DNA of 64,000 nucleotides from Zizania palustris (taxonomy: Eukaryota; Streptophyta; Magnoliopsida; Poales; Poaceae), in NCBI GenBank assembly GCA_019279435.1, contig JAAALK010000283.1, positions 2,852,001 to 2,916,000 of the forward strand, given 5' to 3'. Below are positions 11,893 through 21,913 of the stretch, in pieces; positions within the stretch are counted from its first letter, which is position 1; the number at the start of each line of letters is the position of its first letter. A program made the translations under genes and the position numbers. The notes under the pieces were generated by a model. It was not told the origin of the DNA. It ran no database searches and saw only the letters and a list, made by a program, of their open reading frames with translations.

Positions 11893-11910
11893 ATCCTATC
11901 CCCCTTACAG
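11893..11910 (-). other. Polypurine tract of K1
   Basis: On the minus strand the bases before the 3' LTR read gtaagggggataggat, a purine-rich primer for plus-strand synthesis directly abutting the LTR. K2 has the same tract at 25223-25240. Confidence 0.8.
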
Positions 11911-11937
11911 AGAATCTCGTCCTCGAGATTCAGATCA

Positions 11938-13338
11938 ATCCTTGAATAGCTAAGGATGCTGTGCCTTGAGTTCATCTTCTTTTTCCCATGTAGCTTCCTC
12001 TACAGGATGATTGCTCCACTGCACTTTGCAGAAGCGGATGACCCGACTCCTGGTGATCCTTTCTTTGACTTCCAATATCTTGACGGGCTTTTCCACATAG
12101 GTCAGATCCTCTTGAACATCCAACTGATGTAGGTCCACTTGCTCGGTAGGGAATCGGAGACACTTCTTGAGTTGGGAAACGTGAAACACGTCGTGTACTC
12201 TGGCCAATGAGGGCGGTAGTTCCAGCTGATAAACAACTTCGCCTTGGCGTCTAATAACGGGAAATGGTCCAATATATCGAGGGGGCAACTTTCCTCTCAT
12301 GTTAAACCGTTGAGTACCACGGAGAGGCGTAACTCGAAGGTAGACATGATCTCCCTCTTCAAAGGCTAGGTCTCGGCGTCGATTGTCTACGTAGCTCTTC
12401 TGTCGTGATTGGGCTGTCTTGAGCCGGTCTCTGATGATCCGTACCTTCTCTTCAGCTTCTCGAAGGATGTCTGTTCCAAATACTTGAGATTCACCGGTTT
12501 GATCCCAAAGTAGAGGCGTTCTGCACTTACGTCCATATAGGGCTTCAAAAGGAGACATTTGAAGACTGGCTTGATAGCTGTTGTTGTACGAAAACTCAGC
12601 GTACGGTAAGCTCTTGTCCCAAGTTGCTCCAAAATCCAAGACGCATGCCCGAAGCATATCCTCCAATATCTGATTTACCCTTTCTGTTTGTCCATCTGTC
12701 TGAGGGTGGTAGGCAGTGCTAAAGTTCAATCTTGTTCCCATCTCTTCTTGAAGGTTCTTCCAAAAACGGGAGGTGAACTGACTTCCTCTATCGGACACTA
12801 TCTTCTTGGGCACTCCATGAAGACACACGACGCGGGCCATGTACAACTCTGCGAGCTTAGGGCCACTGAAGATTGTCTTAACGGCTATGAAGTGTGCTAC
12901 TTTCGTTAGCCGGTCAATGATTACCCAAATAGAGTCGTATCCAAGCTGGGTCTTTGGGAGTCCGGTGATGAAGTCCATTCTGATTTCTTCCCATTTCCAT
13001 TCAGGCACTTTAAGTGGCTGTAATAGTCCTGCAGGTCTCTGATGCTCTGCCTTTACCCTTCTGCAGGTATCACATTCGGCGACGAACTGAGCAATTTCTC
13101 TCTTCATGCTAACCCACCAATAGCGTTCCTTCAGGTCCTGGTACATCTTGGTACTTCCGGGATGAATGGAGTATAACGTTTCATGGGCTTCTCTCAGGAT
13201 AAGGGTCTTTATCTCCGGCTTATCCAGCACACATATCCAGGTTCCAAACCATATGGTGCCATTCTCATCCTCTGAAAATCCTGGGGCTTTTCCCTGCCTC
13301 ATGTTCTTCCTAATGGCTGCTATATCCGGGTCTTCTGA
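11938..13338 (-). pseudogene. K1 integrase and chromodomain (C-terminal pol)
   Basis: The frame is open from just below 13339 to a TAG at 11952-11950. That TAG is a GAG-to-TAG change trimming only the last four residues (compare K2 HPELFED). The HHCC zinc region includes HETLYSIHPGSTKMYQ and CDTCRRVKAEHQ. Catalytic residues lie in MDFITGLPKT, VSDRGSQFT and AYHPQTDGQTERVNQ. The C-terminus has the GPFPVIRR motif, then a chromodomain-like segment (YVEKPVKILEV, VQWSNHPVEEATWE). Chromodomains in this lineage bind modified histones and direct insertion to heterochromatin (family knowledge). It was part of one gag-pol polyprotein, cut off upstream by the stop at 13341-13339. Confidence 0.9.
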
Positions 13339-14664
13339 CTAAGCTTCTCGGATTTGTTCGAACAAGATGGGTTGAGTCTCCAAGGTGGCTAGGTATGCTC
13401 CGGTGGTCAACCCGAGATTCAATTTTTCCATCTCTTTACATAGTGAGGGCGCGTGATCCTGAATCATAATGGCTGTGCAATATCCCTTGCGGCTTAATGC
13501 ATCGGCTACCACATTTGCTTTTTTGGGGTGGTAGTGGATACCTAAGTCATAGTCCTTTATTAGCTCCAACCATCGTCTTTGCCTCAGATTGAGGTCTGGC
13601 TGCGTGAAGATGTACTTCAAACTCTTGTGATACGTAAAGATTTCGCAGCGATTTCTGACCAAATAATGCCTCCATATCTTAAGGGCGTGCACTACAGCGG
13701 CTAATTCCAAATCGTGGGTCGGGTAGTTCAACTCATGGGGTCTCAACTGACGAGAGGCATAAGAGATAACCTTTCCATCTTGCATAAGAACACATCCCAA
13801 TCCTTGGCGAGACGCGTCGCAATAGACATGGAAGTCCTTTCGGATGTCTGGTAGGGTCAGTATGGGTGCTAACACCAGCCGGGTCTTGAGGGTGTGAAAG
13901 CTTTCCTCGCATTCGAGAGTCCATTCAAACTTCTCTCCCTTCTTCAACAACTTGGTCATTGGCTTGGCTATCTTAGAAAAATTTTCAATGAATCTCTGAT
14001 AATATCCGGCCAAACCCAGAAAACTTCGTATCTCAGATACGTTCGTGGGAGGCAACCAATCTATATCTGCTTCCACGGTGGCAGGATCTACTGCAATGCC
14101 TTGTGCAGAGATAATGTGTCCAAGGAAATTCACTTCCGCCGTCCAAAACTTGCACTTGTTGTACTTGGCGTATAATTGGTGTTCCCTTAGCTTCCATAAG
14201 GTTAATCGGAGGTGAGTCTCGTGCTCTTTCTGGTCCTTGGAATAAATGAGGATGTCGTCTATAAAGACCACGATGAATTTGTCCAAATACTCCATAAATA
14301 CCTTGTTCATCATATTCATGAAGAATGCAGGGGCGTTGGTCAATCCGAAGGACATAACAGTACACTCATATAATCAGTAGCGGGCGGTAAAAGTTGTCTT
14401 GGGTATATCCTCTTCTCGGATCCTCAGCTGATGATACCCGGATCTTAGGTCGATCTTTGAAAACACCGTAGCTCCTTTCAGCTGGTCAAAAAGATCAACG
14501 ATCCTGGGTAATGGGTACTTGTTCTTGATGGTCACTTCATTCAAAGCGCGGTAATCCACACACATACGCTTAGCCTTGTCTTCTTTCTTCTCAACGAAGA
14601 TGACGGGGGCACCCCATGGCGATGTACTTGGTCTGATGTAGCCTTTCCTCTCGAGATCCTCCAA
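13339..14664 (-). pseudogene. K1 reverse transcriptase and RNase H
   Basis: Two stretches of one frame separated by a TGA at 14376-14374. The N-terminal part carries GYIRPSTSPWGAPVIF and FSKIDLRSGYHQ. The second starts MSFGLTNAPAFF and has the catalytic FIDDIL motif. RNase H follows, with VYCDASRQGLG, ELAAVVHAL and the end segment KANVVADALSRK. It ends at a TAG (13341-13339) where K2 reads through, so both stops are decay. K1 retains 12 codons (around 13915-13950) that K2 has lost. Confidence 0.9.
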
Positions 14665-15476
14665 CTACCGCTTCATCTCAGCTAACTCATTGGCGGCCAT
14701 CCGGTATGGTCGCTTGTAAATGGGGATGGTCCCGGGTACCAAGTCAATCCTGAACTCGATGTCCCTTTTAGGAGGCATCCCTTGTAAATCCTCTGGGAAT
14801 ACGTCCGAGTACTCACTGACTACTGGTATTTCCTCCAAGGTAATCTGATGTAGTCTTGGTCTTCCGGACTTCATACTTGGCATCTGGAATGTGACGGCAG
14901 TCCCTTCTTCACTGATCACCGTTACTTTTCTTGGGGCACATTCTATTACTCCTTGGTGTTTATTTAACCAATCCATCCCTAGAATGAGATCCAAACCTCC
15001 GCATTCGATTAGGATGGGGTCGGCCCAGAATACTGTGCCTTGGATATCTACCCATACCCTTGGACTAAAGTAATAGGCGAGGGTTTGTTTGCTCGGGGTA
15101 GCTATTAATACGGGTCTGGGCAGTTCACTTATGTCCAGGGCATTACTTTCCACAAAAGCAGTTGATATGAAGGAGTGTGTGGCTCCGGTGTCAAATAAAA
15201 TCACTGCAAGTGCTGAATGTACCATAAACTTACCCATGACAATTTCCGGGGCGGCCTGGGCTTCTTCAGCGGTGACGTGGTTGACTCGGGCGCGGATGGC
15301 GGGGTTCGTTGCGACGCCTTGTGTACGCTTGGGATGAGGGCACTGGTGAGAGTAGTGCCCCTCCTGGCGGCAATTGAAACATACCACGGGCTTACCGTGC
15401 CTGTCGCGTAGAGTCCCCGCCTTCTTGGCCGGGGCGGCTGGGGCGGCTGGTGCGGCAGGAGCGGGGCGAGACTGTA
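14665..15476 (-). pseudogene. K1 gag zinc knuckle and aspartic protease
   Basis: The frame includes the nucleocapsid zinc knuckle CFNCRQEGHYSHQC (CCHC) and the protease active site LFDTGATHSF, followed by GMDWLNKHQGV and the linker to RT (DVFPEDLQGMPP). It is separated from gag by a one-base deletion near 15476 relative to K2 and from RT by a TAG at 14667-14665 (CAG in K2). In K2 all these parts lie in one continuous frame. Confidence 0.88.
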
Positions 15477-16394
15477 CGCTCCGGCATTGGCGGCGGGTGG
15501 TGCTGGACGATACACCGGGCGGGGGTGGTGCTGTGGCGCCGATGGAGGAGGGGTGAAACGGGGTCTCTGGGCCATGCCCTGGTTTTGCCTGATGGCAATC
15601 ATCCTCTTCTTCTTCACGTAGACCTTATTCTGCTGGGTCTCCTGAATGATAGCTTTATTCACCAACTTTTGGAAGTTGGCGAAATCTCTGGAGATGAGTT
15701 GAAGGGACAACTCATCCTTCAGTCCCCGGAGGAACTTGGCCTGCCTGGCTGCATCGTTACGGACCTCTTCAGGCGCATACCGGGCCAGTCGGTTGAACTC
15801 GTGCAGGTATTCTGTCACGGACCTGCTCCCCTGCTGTAGGTCTCGAAACTCCTGCTGCTTCTGTGCTATGATGCCGTCAGGGATGTGAGCGGCACGGAAG
15901 GCAGCCAAGAACTCCACCCAAGTATGGACGTGTCCCTTGGGCAAGGTTTCGCGCAGATTGTCCCACCATTCTGCGGTGGGACCCTGGAGCTGGTGGGTGG
16001 CGAAGGCCACCCTCTCCTGCTCGGTGCAGGTTAGGAGGTCGAGTTTCTTCTCGATAGTCCTCAACCAATCCCCATCCTCCATGGGGTTGGTGGTGCTTGA
16101 GAAGGTAGGTGGGCGGACTCGGAGAAATTCTAAGAGTTGGGAGGCGGGAGCGGGAGCTGGAGTAGCGGGGTGAGGCAGCTCGGGCTGTTGGTGGAGACGG
16201 AAGAAGTGAGCCTGCTGCTGTTGTTGCATCTGATTCAGTAGGGCAGACACCAACTGATTTTGCGTGGCCATCATCTCGGCCAGAGTGGGGTGGTTGGCAA
16301 CCGGGGCTTGCCTTTGCCCAGTTGCTCCCCACTGAGGCAAGTTCCCGTTATCTCCTTCATTCCGAGGAGCATCGGAGCCTTGGTTGTTCGACAT
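15477..16394 (-). pseudogene. K1 gag (capsid region)
   Basis: Starts ATG at 16394 (MSNNQGSDAP). A Gln-rich segment (QMQQQQQAHF) is followed by the retrotransposon gag capsid domain (LEFLRVRPPTFSS, GDWLRTIEKKLDLL, EWWDNLRETLP, VTEYLHEFNRLARYAP) and a Pro-rich tail. After about 15476 the frame shifts and the zinc knuckle is in another frame. About 186 bp separate the start from the end of ORF0, which is read from the same leader. Confidence 0.9.
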
Positions 16395-16580
16395 CGTGAG
16401 GTTTCCAAAATAACAACATCTTCAAAGGGGAAACAATGCTAAGCTTTATTTCAAAAAGGGTCGTTCTTGTGATTACATTTATTGTCTTTTATTTAGTTTT
16501 TCACTCATGCCTTATATTTGACATGAGTGATAATACAATTCAAAACAAATAAAGGAAACAAACAATCGTAAATACTACGT

Positions 16581-17387
16581 CTATGGTAGCTCTGGGGACG
16601 GCTCGATCACGGGCTCGTGGGAGACGGTCGGGGTCGTGGAGCTGGAAGGTCCGGCGGGTGGAGCACTGCGTGAAATCCTCTTGGGTCTCACGATGGGGAT
16701 CCGCAGTGATTTCCGCTTGCGAGGCGGAAGGGGTGCAATCTCCTCAATATCCTTCTTTAATTCCTTGATCTGATGGTGGAGCTGAGGAGTGGTTGTGACA
16801 TGCTGCCGTAGGAGCTCGTTCTGGCGCCGTAACTCCTCTGCCTCGGCAGCCAATCGGTGCCCCTGCTGGATGCGGCGACGAAGATCTCTGTTCTCGTGGT
16901 TTAGATCCTCGGAAGAGTGTCGGTAAAAACTGATTGTGTCGCGCTGTCCATTGGCGTCCTGCAGTGCCTCGTAATGGAGATCATCCATTGCCTCTAACAA
17001 GCGTACGGTATGACCAATCACAGAATGACGCTGGGAGAGCGTGCTGACGTAGACGCTGTGGGGACTCCCTGGAGTGCGAAGTGGCACAAAGCGATAATCC
17101 GTGTCGCAGAGCTCACTGTCGTAGATCATCCGGAGCTCGGTGAGGGCCTGGAGGGCAGTGCGCTGACTGGCTACCAAGAAGGTAGGTCCTCCACCTCGAT
17201 AGGTGTGGGCTGTCTGAGCGGAGGGCTGGATGACGACGGTGACCTCACAGAAGCTTTCTTCCTCATCGGGAAAGACTCCATGAAACATCGGCTCATGCTC
17301 AAATCCGAGGGAACCGACGAGCATGCGCAGCTCGCGAATGAATCCGGCCTCGTCGCGAAGGTTCCCACTCATGGTATGGACCGGCAT
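16581..17387 (-). CDS. K1 ORF0, an extra protein ahead of gag (268 aa)
   Basis: Lies between the primer site and gag on the minus strand, starting MPVHTMSG at 17387. The N-terminal ~150 residues look globular, with an alpha (GFIRELRMLVGSLG), beta (CEVTVVIQP), helix (ASQRTALQALTELRMIY) pattern and the segment YRFVPLRTPGS. Residues ~165-215 are heptad-rich and likely a coiled coil (EAEELRRQNELLRQ, LHHQIKELKKDIEE). The tail is basic (PPRKRKSLR, VRPKRISR), then Ser/Pro-rich. It is intact here and broken in K2 (29880-30692). ORFs before gag are reported for related grass elements; I know no assigned function. The alpha-beta-alpha pattern loosely resembles a dsRNA-binding fold, which is speculation. 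A rare case of a complete frame in this element. Confidence 0.75.
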   Translation of the reverse strand: MPVHTMSGNLRDEAGFIRELRMLVGSLGFEHEPMFHGVFPDEEESFCEVTVVIQPSAQTAHTYRGGGPTFLVASQRTALQALTELRMIYDSELCDTDYRFVPLRTPGSPHSVYVSTLSQRHSVIGHTVRLLEAMDDLHYEALQDANGQRDTISFYRHSSEDLNHENRDLRRRIQQGHRLAAEAEELRRQNELLRQHVTTTPQLHHQIKELKKDIEEIAPLPPRKRKSLRIPIVRPKRISRSAPPAGPSSSTTPTVSHEPVIEPSPELP

Positions 17388-17508
17388 CTACAAAAGAGAA
17401 AATTTTTGTGAAAATCTAGGAAGATGAGAAGTTAAGTAATTTTTGTAAGAAATTATGGTTGATATAAATCCTAAGGTCAGGTCTGTTTGGCTTCCTACAG
17501 TCAAGTCA

Positions 17509-17520
17509 GCTCTGATACCA
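17509..17520 (-). other. Primer binding site of K1 (initiator Met tRNA type)
   Basis: On the minus strand the sequence TGGTATCAGAGC starts three bases after the end of the 5' LTR. This is the usual plant PBS complementary to the 3' end of initiator methionine tRNA. Confidence 0.88.
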
Positions 17521-17523
17521 TCT

Positions 17524-20500
17524 TGTCGTGCCCCGATTTAACAAATCAGGACTTTATTGAAATTCCATAGAAAATCAATAAAACAAGACGTTCATCATGC
17601 GACCACGTACAATACGGGCAATCATTCACGGTTCGTAGATCGCATTAATACAAAAGTGAATAAAGGTGAAGAGAAACTAATAAATCAAGGGTCCTAGATG
17701 AACGCCTCCTTCCAGTCTCGCCTTGACTGGGTCGCTACTCCAGACCTTCATCCTCCTCGTAGTAGACGGGCTCTGATGGTGTAAGTCAACGGGGTGAGTA
17801 CAGATGTACTCAGCAAGCCACTGAATGCAAATATTATGCAAGATAATAACAAGGGAGATAGTGGCTAATTTTTGTGGAAGCGAGTAATTTGTAAAGCAAT
17901 TTAATGTGAACAATTTATTAGTACTGAAATGTAAACATGTGTATGCATCATCAATTTCTAACTCGAGGGGTACAGTCAGCCCCACCTCGCTCAACAGTCC
18001 TTACATGCCATGAATAACTCAACCATTCAAACAATTGTAAACTAACTACGAGTAGTCACACAACCCGCCCTTGACCGTGGGCTCGGCTTTTCGAAAAGAT
18101 TAAATTACTCTGATCAGAGATATACCACTGTACCCACAAGGCACACACTCATCACCTACACCAAAGTGTAACGAGATGACCCATTTCACGGGAACTCGTG
18201 CCAAAACTTTTCATATGGTCCTCCTCGACCCGACAGCACCCTCTTATAGGTTTCATATGGTGTCCCGACACGTCGGAGCCCCACCATACCCCCCTTGAGC
18301 CTCTTCGGTACAAGTCACCCGCAGGCTTGCCCCTTGCCCCCTCCACTATGGTGCATCGAGTCGAAGTATTCCATACTTCCAGTTAGAACTTACCCATTAG
18401 ACTTGTGGTTGGTACGGAAGTGCTTTGCAACAGATCCCGCAGACCGGTCCTTATAGTGCCCCGGGTGCGACCAACCAATGCCCGAGCTTGCACCCGGAAC
18501 CCACCATACTTATAACTTAGCCAACTCCAACAGAGTCTAGAGACGAGAATAACGGGGAAATTCATATACAGAATCCAGCTATCTACGACTCATTCTTTTT
18601 ATCCTATAGCAGTTGTGCCGGTACATTGGGCACTAGCTAATATTTTATAGTAGAGTGAAAAGGAGATAAGGCTCAATAAGCATGGCTTGGGTTGCACACA
18701 AGGACGGGGATCTAATAAATATAAGTGTAGGGCTTGATCTTTGACTAATGCAATATTAACCTATGAGTTATAGCGATAATTTATTAAAACATGGGCTCAA
18801 TGATGATCAACTGTTTCCACAGGGGTGGTCGATGACTTGCCTTGATCAGCAAATGGGGATGGAGGAACCTCGGGGTAGAACTCCGGCTCCTCGACGAACT
18901 CGTAGTCTTCTCGATACGGAAAAATAAACAATACATTCAATAAACAGATAAAAATCCACCAAATAATAACATACATATTTGTGCATTTTATTATGTGTAA
19001 TAAGGTTTTAATATTCTGAAGTTTTTGATGAACAATAGTAAATCTATATTTTAAGGTTTTCCTAATTTATTTTTTATTTAATAGTTTTAACCCTAAGGGG
19101 TTTTTATTCATTTATTTATTAAGAATATTTTGGGTAACAGTAACATACTGTTTTTATGGCATTAATGTGTAGAAAATAATATACTGAATTTAACAAAATT
19201 TGAATGGTGAAATTTGGAGTTAAAATGAGTAAGTTATGAATTTTCAAAGTTTAAATCAATTTCTGGAATTTTATTTAAACAGAATAATGGGTTTTAGTCC
19301 ACGGTGAACCAGGCTCACGGTGGACTGGCTACTGTGCGCGTGGATCGGTTGATCCAGAGCTGTCGGATCTAGATTGGTGGCCAGGCGCGAGGCGGGAGGG
19401 GTTAAGTGAAATTGGACGGTTGTGATTAAAACAGAGCGAACGGGTACGCATGGACGCCTGAGATCGCTCGGGGGTTTTAAGTGGCGATCGACGGCTGAGA
19501 GGCCTCGATACCCCCTTGACCAGATCCGAGGGCCCAGATTAAATCCCGAAGGGATTTAATCTTAGCCCTCCGATCGTGATCGTGGGGTTGCGGCGCGATC
19601 CGACACGGCACGACGTAAGGGGGCACGTACCCCCTTCGTCTCCGGTGACGGCGACCTCGGGTGCGATGGCGACGGTGGCGGCGAGCGCCTAGGGACCTAG
19701 CTATCGCCGGAAATGGAACGAGGAGAGGATGGCGATCACGATGATACCTCCGGCGGCGACGGTGAACGGCGGATGGCGATCGGCGACGAGGGTAGACGAA
19801 GGAGGGTGTTCGGGTGGCCGACAGCAATGGCGATCCGGCGGTCTTCACGGCCGTTGGGGGCGTGGCCGAGGACGGGCAGGCGACGACTGACCCGATGGTG
19901 GCGGTGGCTAGGGCGATGGGGGCCGGGATCGATGGCGAGGGCTCGCCGGAGGTGGAGCAGAGCCAAAGGCCGAAAACTTCGTGGCAGGGCTCTGGAAAGC
20001 AATGGCTTGCGCTAAGGAGGTGTGGGCAGTGAGCGGTGGCCGGAGGGGTATAAATAGGAGGGTTGCCGGCGTCTAGATGGCAAGGTAATCGGAGGAAACC
20101 GAGAGGGTTCCTAAACTCTCCGGCGAGGTTTCCAAATCCTCGGATATACTTCCATAATCACGAAACCGCGTGGGCTATGGATGGAATGGGGTCGGTGATG
20201 CTCGGGGAAGGTGATCCGGGGGCGGTCGCGTGGGATCGGGCGGCCGGTGGCAAGAAATCCGAAGGGGATCGCCGGGGAAAAGGAAAGGGGATCCCCTGCC
20301 CGGGAGGAAGACGAATCTGACAGGTGGGCTCCACCTGTCAGTGGGCGGACGGAAAAGAGAGCGCCGACAGGCGGGGCCGAGCGGTCAGAGGGAGAAGGCC
20401 GGGCTGGTGAGGCTGGCGGGTGGGACCGAGATAGGCGTGGGCGGGAGAGAGAGGAGGGGAACGGCGCCGACAGGTTGGCCCCACTTGTCGGTGGCATGCT

Positions 20501-20824
20501 GCTGGATTGGGCTGGGCTCGGGGCGAATTCGGGGTTGAGGCCCAATAAGGTTTTAAATGCTTTTCTGATTTAAAATAATTCCAGTAATTCATTTATTTGT
20601 TTGAAGGTTGAATCACTGTTGATAAAAATTTGTAAAAATTCCTAAAATTATATTTTGGCCTCTTGTTCATCTCATAAAATTTTCAAGTCCAGATTTTGAA
20701 TATTTCTCTTTGTTTGGCTTTAATAGGGCTCTTTAAGGGTTTTTTCTTTAATTATAAATTCCAGAAATGTATTTAATAATATTTTTCTTTTATTTTAATT
20801 CTTTTTATATTCTGGGGTGTTACA
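17524..20824 (-). repeat. 5' LTR of K1 (3301 bp)
   Basis: Full-length partner of 8702-11892, ends tgtcgtgcc and ggtgttaca. The TATA-like element at 20049-20056 reads TATTTATA on the minus strand (TATAAATA on the plus strand); K2 has TATAAATA on the minus strand at the same place. A perfect 11-base inverted repeat with a 3-base loop is at 20317-20341. Frames in the GC-rich block 19300-20550 are chance. TSD gtatg follows at 20825-20829. Confidence 0.93.
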
Positions 20825-20829
20825 GTATG
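20825..20829. repeat. Target-site duplication of K1, right copy (gtatg)
   Basis: gtatg also precedes the left end at 8697-8701. The joined sequence gcgaggtatgcaaac matches the uninterrupted S2 LTR at about 53327-53341, which confirms the boundary. Confidence 0.93.
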
Positions 20830-21913
20830 CAAACAAGCTCGAGCAGAAAATGAACACAGAATCAAGACTTCGATGCTTGAACAGGGAACACAAAAGTTGA
20901 ACTCACAGGATGAATAAAGAGTGTGGTGGCTAGCACAGGAGTTCTACAATGAATGCTCAAAGTGTTAATGCGACCTACCCAGCCTCCACTATTTATAGGC
21001 ACTATTCACCCATGTGAATTGACTACTTTACCCCTAGGGTTTACATTGGTTTTGTCTCATCAGAACAGAGGGGTACAAAAGGTAGTCTACTTTATTTGGA
21101 GGCTTCCTTTGTCAGCTTTACAGAGGGGACAGCGTCAGCTTTTTGTAGAGCAGACACTGTCAGCTTTTACAGTCTTGGACCCTTCTGAAGCCCCCCTTCG
21201 CACGTGAGGGGTGCGGTAGCTTCGGTGAGAAGCCTTGATCCTGATGGCCTTCGCTTCACCGAAGTCAGCCTTCGATACAGTGACGGTTTTTAGCCAAAGC
21301 CGTCAAAGCCCTTGGGCCTTCGCACCAACACCTTCGGAGTGGATCATCACGGCTTCACAGCTTCTCCCAGCTCGAACTCTATCAGTCTGTGTACCGAAGC
21401 CATGCATGGCCGAAGTACCTCAAGTCATCCTCACTCCGGAGCCAGCCTCGCTCCGGAGCCTACTTCACTCCGAAGCCCCACCTTCGGAGTACCACCCTTC
21501 GAAGTCCCTCCTTCGTCCAAGGCCTCCGCATGAAGCATTCCATGAGCACTTCATCGCAGTGTCTCTCCCCGAGCACACTCTTCGACGAGCCTCACCCAGA
21601 CCATGCCTTCGATGCACCTCGACTTCTGAGACCTTTGTCGGGTATACCTTCGAGTGTCTCCCTCCAGAGCACACTTCGAACACCTTGCCTCTACTGAGGA
21701 CTTAGTCCACCATACTCCGAAGTCACTCCATTCGGAGTACACTTCGAAGTGCCTCGCCTCCGAGGACTTCGTCTCGGAGTACCTTCACCCAGAGTCACAC
21801 TCCGCACTTACTGCCTTCTCCTAGCGCACATCGACCCGAGGTCCGAGCTCGACCCCTTCGCAGCCTTCGTGACGGAGCTCCCTGCTCCACTGGCATCAAG
21901 CCTCCCGCTTGAA

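Larger units (their letters stand above)
8702..20824 (-). mobile_element. K1: Tekay-like chromodomain Ty3/gypsy element (12.1 kb)
   Basis: Flanked by gtatg at 8697-8701 and 20825-20829, with LTR ends tgtcgcgccc and ggtgttaca. On the minus strand the order is 5' LTR (20824-17524), Met-type PBS, ORF0, gag, protease, RT, RNase H, integrase, chromodomain, PPT, 3' LTR (11892-8702). LTRs over 3 kb, a Met primer site and an integrase ending in a chromodomain fit the Tekay/Del chromovirus lineage. The rice families RIRE3 and RIRE8 are, as I recall, similar and also have an ORF before gag. It lies inside the 3' LTR of S2. Confidence 0.93.
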
